A stretch of DNA of 64,000 bases from Begonia masoniana (lineage: Eukaryota; Streptophyta; Magnoliopsida; Cucurbitales; Begoniaceae), in assembly GCA_022432975.1 (NCBI GenBank), contig CM039512.1:32379545-32443544 (forward strand), written 5' to 3'. Under the pieces are notes generated by a model. It was not told the origin of the DNA, made no database searches, and saw nothing but the letters and a program-made list of their open reading frames with translations. The position numbers and the translations under genes were made by a program. Positions 59,444 to 64,000 of this stretch are shown one piece after another; positions within the stretch are counted from its first letter, which is position 1; each line of letters starts with the position of its first letter.

Positions 59444-61475
59444 GAAGTATAAGTATAAGTATAAGTATAAGTATAAGTATAAGTATAAGTATAAGTATAA
59501 GTATAAGTATAAGTATAAGTATAAGTATAAGTATAAGTATAAGTATAAGTATAAGTATAAGTATAAGTATAAGTATAAGTATAAGTATAAGTATAAGTAT
59601 AAGTATAAGTATAAGTATAAGTATAAGTATAAGTATAAGTATAAGTATAAGTATAAGTATAAGTATAAGTATAAGTATAAGTATAAGTATAAGTATAAGT
59701 ATAAGTATAAGTATAAGTATAAGTATAAGTATAAGTATAAGTATAAGTATAAGTATAAGTATAAGTATAAGTATAAGTATAAGTATAAGTATAAGTATAA
59801 GTATAAGTATAAGTATAAGTATAAGTATAAGTATAAGTATAAGTATAAGTATAAGTATAAGTATAAGTATAAGTATAAGTATAAGTATAAGTATAAGTAT
59901 AAGTATAAGTATAAGTATAAGTATAAGTATAAGTATAAGTATAAGTATAAGTATAAGTATAAGTATAAGTATAAGTATAAGTATAAGTATAAGTATAAGT
60001 ATAAGTATAAGTATAAGTATAAGTATAAGTATAAGTATAAGTATAAGTATAAGTATAAGTATAAGTATAAGTATAAGTATAAGTATAAGTATAAGTATAA
60101 GTATAAGTATAAGTATAAGTATAAGTATAAGTATAAGTATAAGTATAAGTATAAGTATAAGTATAAGTATAAGTATAAGTATAAGTATAAGTATAAGTAT
60201 AAGTATAAGTATAAGTATAAGTATAAGTATAAGTATAAGTATAAGTATAAGTATAAGTATAAGTATAAGTATAAGTATAAGTATAAGTATAAGTATAAGT
60301 ATAAGTATAAGTATAAGTATAAGTATAAGTATAAGTATAAGTATAAGTATAAGTATAAGTATAAGTATAAGTATAAGTATAAGTATAAGTATAAGTATAA
60401 GTATAAGTATAAGTATAAGTATAAGTATAAGTATAAGTATAAGTATAAGTATAAGTATAAGTATAAGTATAAGTATAAGTATAAGTATAAGTATAAGTAT
60501 AAGTATAAGTATAAGTATAAGTATAAGTATAAGTATAAGTATAAGTATAAGTATAAGTATAAGTATAAGTATAAGTATAAGTATAAGTATAAGTATAAGT
60601 ATAAGTATAAGTATAAGTATAAGTATAAGTATAAGTATAAGTATAAGTATAAGTATAAGTATAAGTATAAGTATAAGTATAAGTATAAGTATAAGTATAA
60701 GTATAAGTATAAGTATAAGTATAAGTATAAGTATAAGTATAAGTATAAGTATAAGTATAAGTATAAGTATAAGTATAAGTATAAGTATAAGTATAAGTAT
60801 AAGTATAAGTATAAGTATAAGTATAAGTATAAGTATAAGTATAAGTATAAGTATAAGTATAAGTATAAGTATAAGTATAAGTATAAGTATAAGTATAAGT
60901 ATAAGTATAAGTATAAGTATAAGTATAAGTATAAGTATAAGTATAAGTATAAGTATAAGTATAAGTATAAGTATAAGTATAAGTATAAGTATAAGTATAA
61001 GTATAAGTATAAGTATAAGTATAAGTATAAGTATAAGTATAAGTATAAGTATAAGTATAAGTATAAGTATAAGTATAAGTATAAGTATAAGTATAAGTAT
61101 AAGTATAAGTATAAGTATAAGTATAAGTATAAGTATAAGTATAAGTATAAGTATAAGTATAAGTATAAGTATAAGTATAAGTATAAGTATAAGTATAAGT
61201 ATAAGTATAAGTATAAGTATAAGTATAAGTATAAGTATAAGTATAAGTATAAGTATAAGTATAAGTATAAGTATAAGTATAAGTATAAGTATAAGTATAA
61301 GTATAAGTATAAGTATAAGTATAAGTATAAGTATAAGTATAAGTATAAGTATAAGTATAAGTATAAGTATAAGTATAAGTATAAGTATAAGTATAAGTAT
61401 AAGTATAAGTATAAGTATAAGTATAAGTATAAGTATAAGTATAAGTATAAGTATAAGTATAAGTATAAGTATAAG
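59444..61475 (+). repeat. (TATAAG)n hexamer tract, about 339 units
   Basis: 2032 bp without a visible interruption. Same left flank as the 50464 tract; the right flank is CACATGGGCAGCG. Confidence 0.98.
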
Positions 61476-64000
61476 CACATGGGCAGCGACTGGGCGCTGC
61501 TCATGGGCAGCGATCAGTCGCTGCACATGGGCAGCGACTGGGCGCTGCTCATGGGCAGCGATCAGTCGCTGCACATGGGCAGCGACTGGGCGCTGCTCAT
61601 GGGCAGCGATCAGTCGCTGCACATGGGCAGCGACTGGGCGCTGCTCATGGGCAGCGATCAGTCGCTGCACATGGGCAGCGACTGGGCGCTGCTCATGGGC
61701 AGCGATCAGTCGCTGCACATGGGCAGCGACTGGGCGCTGCTCATGGGCAGCGATCAGTCGCTGCACATGGGCAGCGACTGGGCGCTGCTCATGGGCAGCG
61801 ATCAGTCGCTGCACATGGGCAGCGACTGGGCGCTGCTCATGGGCAGCGATCAGTCGCTGCACATGGGCAGCGACTGGGCGCTGCTCATGGGCAGCGACTG
61901 GGCGCTGCTCATGGGCAGCGATCAGTCGCTGCACATGGGCAGCGACTGGGCGCTGCTCATGGGCAGCGATCAGTCGCTGCACATGGGCAGCGACTGGGCG
62001 CTGCTCATGGGCAGCGATCAGTCGCTGCACATGGGCAGCGACTGGGCGCTGCTCATGGGCAGCGATCAGTCGCTGCACATGGGCAGCGACTGGGCGCTGC
62101 TCATGGGCAGCGATCAGTCGCTGCACATGGGCAGCGACTGGGCGCTGCTCATGGGCAGCGACTGGGCGCTGCTCATGGGCAGCGACTGGGCGCTGCTCAT
62201 GGGCAGCGATCAGTCGCTGCACATGGGCAGCGACTGGGCGCTGCTCATGGGCAGCGATCAGTCGCTGCACATGGGCAGCGACTGGGCGCTGCTCATGGGC
62301 AGCGACTGGGCGCTGCTCATGGGCAGCGATCAGTCGCTGCACATGGGCAGCGACTGGGCGCTGCTCATGGGCAGCGATCAGTCGCTGCACATGGGCAGCG
62401 ACTGGGCGCTGCTCATGGGCAGCGATCAGTCGCTGCACATGGGCAGCGACTGGGCGCTGCTCATGGGCAGCGACTGGGCGCTGCTCATGGGCAGCGATCA
62501 GTCGCTGCACATGGGCAGCGACTGGGCGCTGCTCATGGGCAGCGATCAGTCGCTGCACATGGGCAGCGACTGGGCGCTGCTCATGGGCAGCGACTGGGCG
62601 CTGCTCATGGGCAGCGACTGGGCGCTGCTCATGGGCAGCGATCAGTCGCTGCACATGGGCAGCGACTGGGCGCTGCTCATGGGCAGCGACTGGGCGCTGC
62701 TCATGGGCAGCGATCAGTCGCTGCACATGGGCAGCGACTGGGCGCTGCTCATGGGCAGCGACTGGGCGCTGCTCATGGGCAGCGATCAGTCGCTGCACAT
62801 GGGCAGCGACTGGGCGCTGCTCATGGGCAGCGACTGGGCGCTGCTCATGGGCAGCGATCAGTCGCTGCACATGGGCAGCGACTGGGCGCTGCTCATGGGC
62901 AGCGATCAGTCGCTGCACATGGGCAGCGACTGGGCGCTGCTCATGGGCAGCGATCAGTCGCTGCACATGGGCAGCGACTGGGCGCTGCTCATGGGCAGCG
63001 ATCAGTCGCTGCACATGGGCAGCGACTGGGCGCTGCTCATGGGCAGCGATCAGTCGCTGCACATGGGCAGCGACTGGGCGCTGCTCATGGGCAGCGACTG
63101 GGCGCTGCTCATGGGCAGCGATCAGTCGCTGCACATGGGCAGCGACTGGGCGCTGCTCATGGGCAGCGATCAGTCGCTGCACATGGGCAGCGACTGGGCG
63201 CTGCTCATGGGCAGCGATCAGTCGCTGCACATGGGCAGCGACTGGGCGCTGCTCATGGGCAGCGATCAGTCGCTGCACATGGGCAGCGACTGGGCGCTGC
63301 TCATGGGCAGCGATCAGTCGCTGCACATGGGCAGCGACTGGGCGCTGCTCATGGGCAGCGATCAGTCGCTGCACATGGGCAGCGACTGGGCGCTGCTCAT
63401 GGGCAGCGATCAGTCGCTGCACATGGGCAGCGACTGGGCGCTGCTCATGGGCAGCGATCAGTCGCTGCACATGGGCAGCGACTGGGCGCTGCTCATGGGC
63501 AGCGATCAGTCGCTGCACATGGGCAGCGACTGGGCGCTGCTCATGGGCAGCGATCAGTCGCTGCACATGGGCAGCGACTGGGCGCTGCTCATGGGCAGCG
63601 ACTGGGCGCTGCTCATGGGCAGCGACTGGGCGCTGCTCATGGGCAGCGATCAGTCGCTGCACATGGGCAGCGACTGGGCGCTGCTCATGGGCAGCGATCA
63701 GTCGCTGCACATGGGCAGCGACTGGGCGCTGCTCATGGGCAGCGATCAGTCGCTGCACATGGGCAGCGACTGGGCGCTGCTCATGGGCAGCGATCAGTCG
63801 CTGCACATGGGCAGCGACTGGGCGCTGCTCATGGGCAGCGATCAGTCGCTGCACATGGGCAGCGACTGGGCGCTGCTCATGGGCAGCGACTGGGCGCTGC
63901 TCATGGGCAGCGATCAGTCGCTGCACATGGGCAGCGACTGGGCGCTGCTCATGGGCAGCGATCAGTCGCTGCACATGGGCAGCGACTGGGCGCTGCTCAT
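61476..64000 (+). repeat. GCAGCG hairpin minisatellite, two unit types, mainly 48-bp dimers
   Basis: Units GCAGCGactgggCGCTGC and GCAGCGatcagTCGCTGC, each 24 bp with spacer, alternate strictly for long stretches; occasional doubling of the first unit occurs (for example near 61890, 62160, 62600). The third type found in the 5' LTR array is absent. It continues beyond the window. Confidence 0.97.

Larger units (their letters stand above)
48406..64000 (+). mobile_element. Element B: non-autonomous gag-only LTR element (TR-GAG-like), runs off window end
   Basis: Two copies of the same LTR start (TGTAATACCCGGCTTG at 48406 and 57874) enclose a gag fragment (55401-56257), about 1.6 kb without pol, and a polypurine tract (57861-57873). 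Gag-only LTR elements are known in plants as TR-GAGs. Both LTRs are swollen by a TATAAG hexamer tract and a GCAGCG hairpin array. The 5' LTR terminus, primer-binding site and gag start are missing at the 55400 junction. It is inserted in intron 2 of LTR F (left flank GTTTT); the right end is outside the window. Confidence 0.78.
57874..64000 (+). repeat. 3' LTR of element B (continues past window end)
   Basis: More than 6.1 kb. Donor 1 is at 58611, acceptor 1 at 58984-58985, micro-exon 58986-59030 (45 nt), donor 2 at 59031. After 59444 it consists of the hexamer tract (to 61475) and the hairpin array. Unlike the 5' LTR, the hexamer joins the array directly, without the CTCTCTGG stem. Confidence 0.85.

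Noticed and set aside
59418..63974. Minus-strand frame of about 1,500 codons in the B 3' LTR
   Set aside because: Same reason; it is a by-product of period-3-compatible repeats on the antisense strand of an LTR.
61476..64000. CRISPR-like array (regular repeats with spacers)
   Set aside because: Spacers are not unique but the same few words; eukaryotic LTR context; no cas genes.

Overview
This is a plant nuclear genome window made almost entirely of nested LTR retrotransposons. I found no host gene, tRNA or rRNA. The coding remains are Ty3/gypsy chromovirus proteins: gag with CCHC knuckles, protease, RT with an IDD catalytic motif, RNase H, and integrase with an HHCC finger and a chromodomain-like tail. 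Their order, the primer-binding site complementary to initiator Met-tRNA, and the long (about 1.9-2.8 kb) LTRs starting TGTAA and ending TTACA fit the Tekay/Del lineage. The species cannot be told from the sequence. Every protein-coding copy is broken by stops, frameshifts or insertions.

Layout. 1-8341: minus-strand gag-pol element D, cut by the window start and split by a solo LTR (2299-4700). 8421-20213: a minus-strand LTR (E) with three solo LTRs inserted side by side (10714-13112, 13194-17506, 17559-20024). 20214-21423: truncated LTR K. 21424-29792: pieces of another LTR and leader (M), interrupted by LTR L (22020-24660) and a solo LTR (25236-28047), followed by a 0.7 kb tandem duplication. 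29793-43606: element A, with both LTRs, TSD GAGAG and a broken gag-pol; a solo LTR (34447-39609) sits in its RNase H and carries another solo LTR (35157-37936). 43607-45818: unresolved sequence and an integrase remnant. 45819-48405: LTR F. It is interrupted by element B (48406 to beyond 64000), a gag-only element with LTRs inflated by simple repeats. Eight insertions have 5-bp target duplications readable on both sides (seven exact, one with a single mismatch).

Main observation. The LTRs here, from several diverged subfamilies, share one hidden layout: exon 1, intron 1, a micro-exon of 41-59 nt, intron 2, exon 3. Intron 2 starts at a near-consensus donor (AG then GTAAGT) and ends at GATGTAG or GGTGTAG followed by GTGAC. 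About 29-36 nt after the donor is a block complementary to the 3' splice site. The pairing is kept by compensatory changes between subfamilies, as are two small hairpins, one beside each arm. Almost all length variation (minisatellites, hexamer tracts, perhaps a 503-nt T run) lies in the loop between the arms. A second variable cassette, made of short self-complementary motifs, lies in exon 3 and differs between subfamilies. This looks like a structured, LTR-encoded intron; I do not recall it being described, but could not search.

Caution. Several very pure arrays, two 503/504-nt T-rich tracts, homopolymer-only differences between duplicates and abrupt repeat-to-gag junctions suggest that parts of the assembly, mainly 47-64 kb and 27.9-29.3 kb, may be artefactual.
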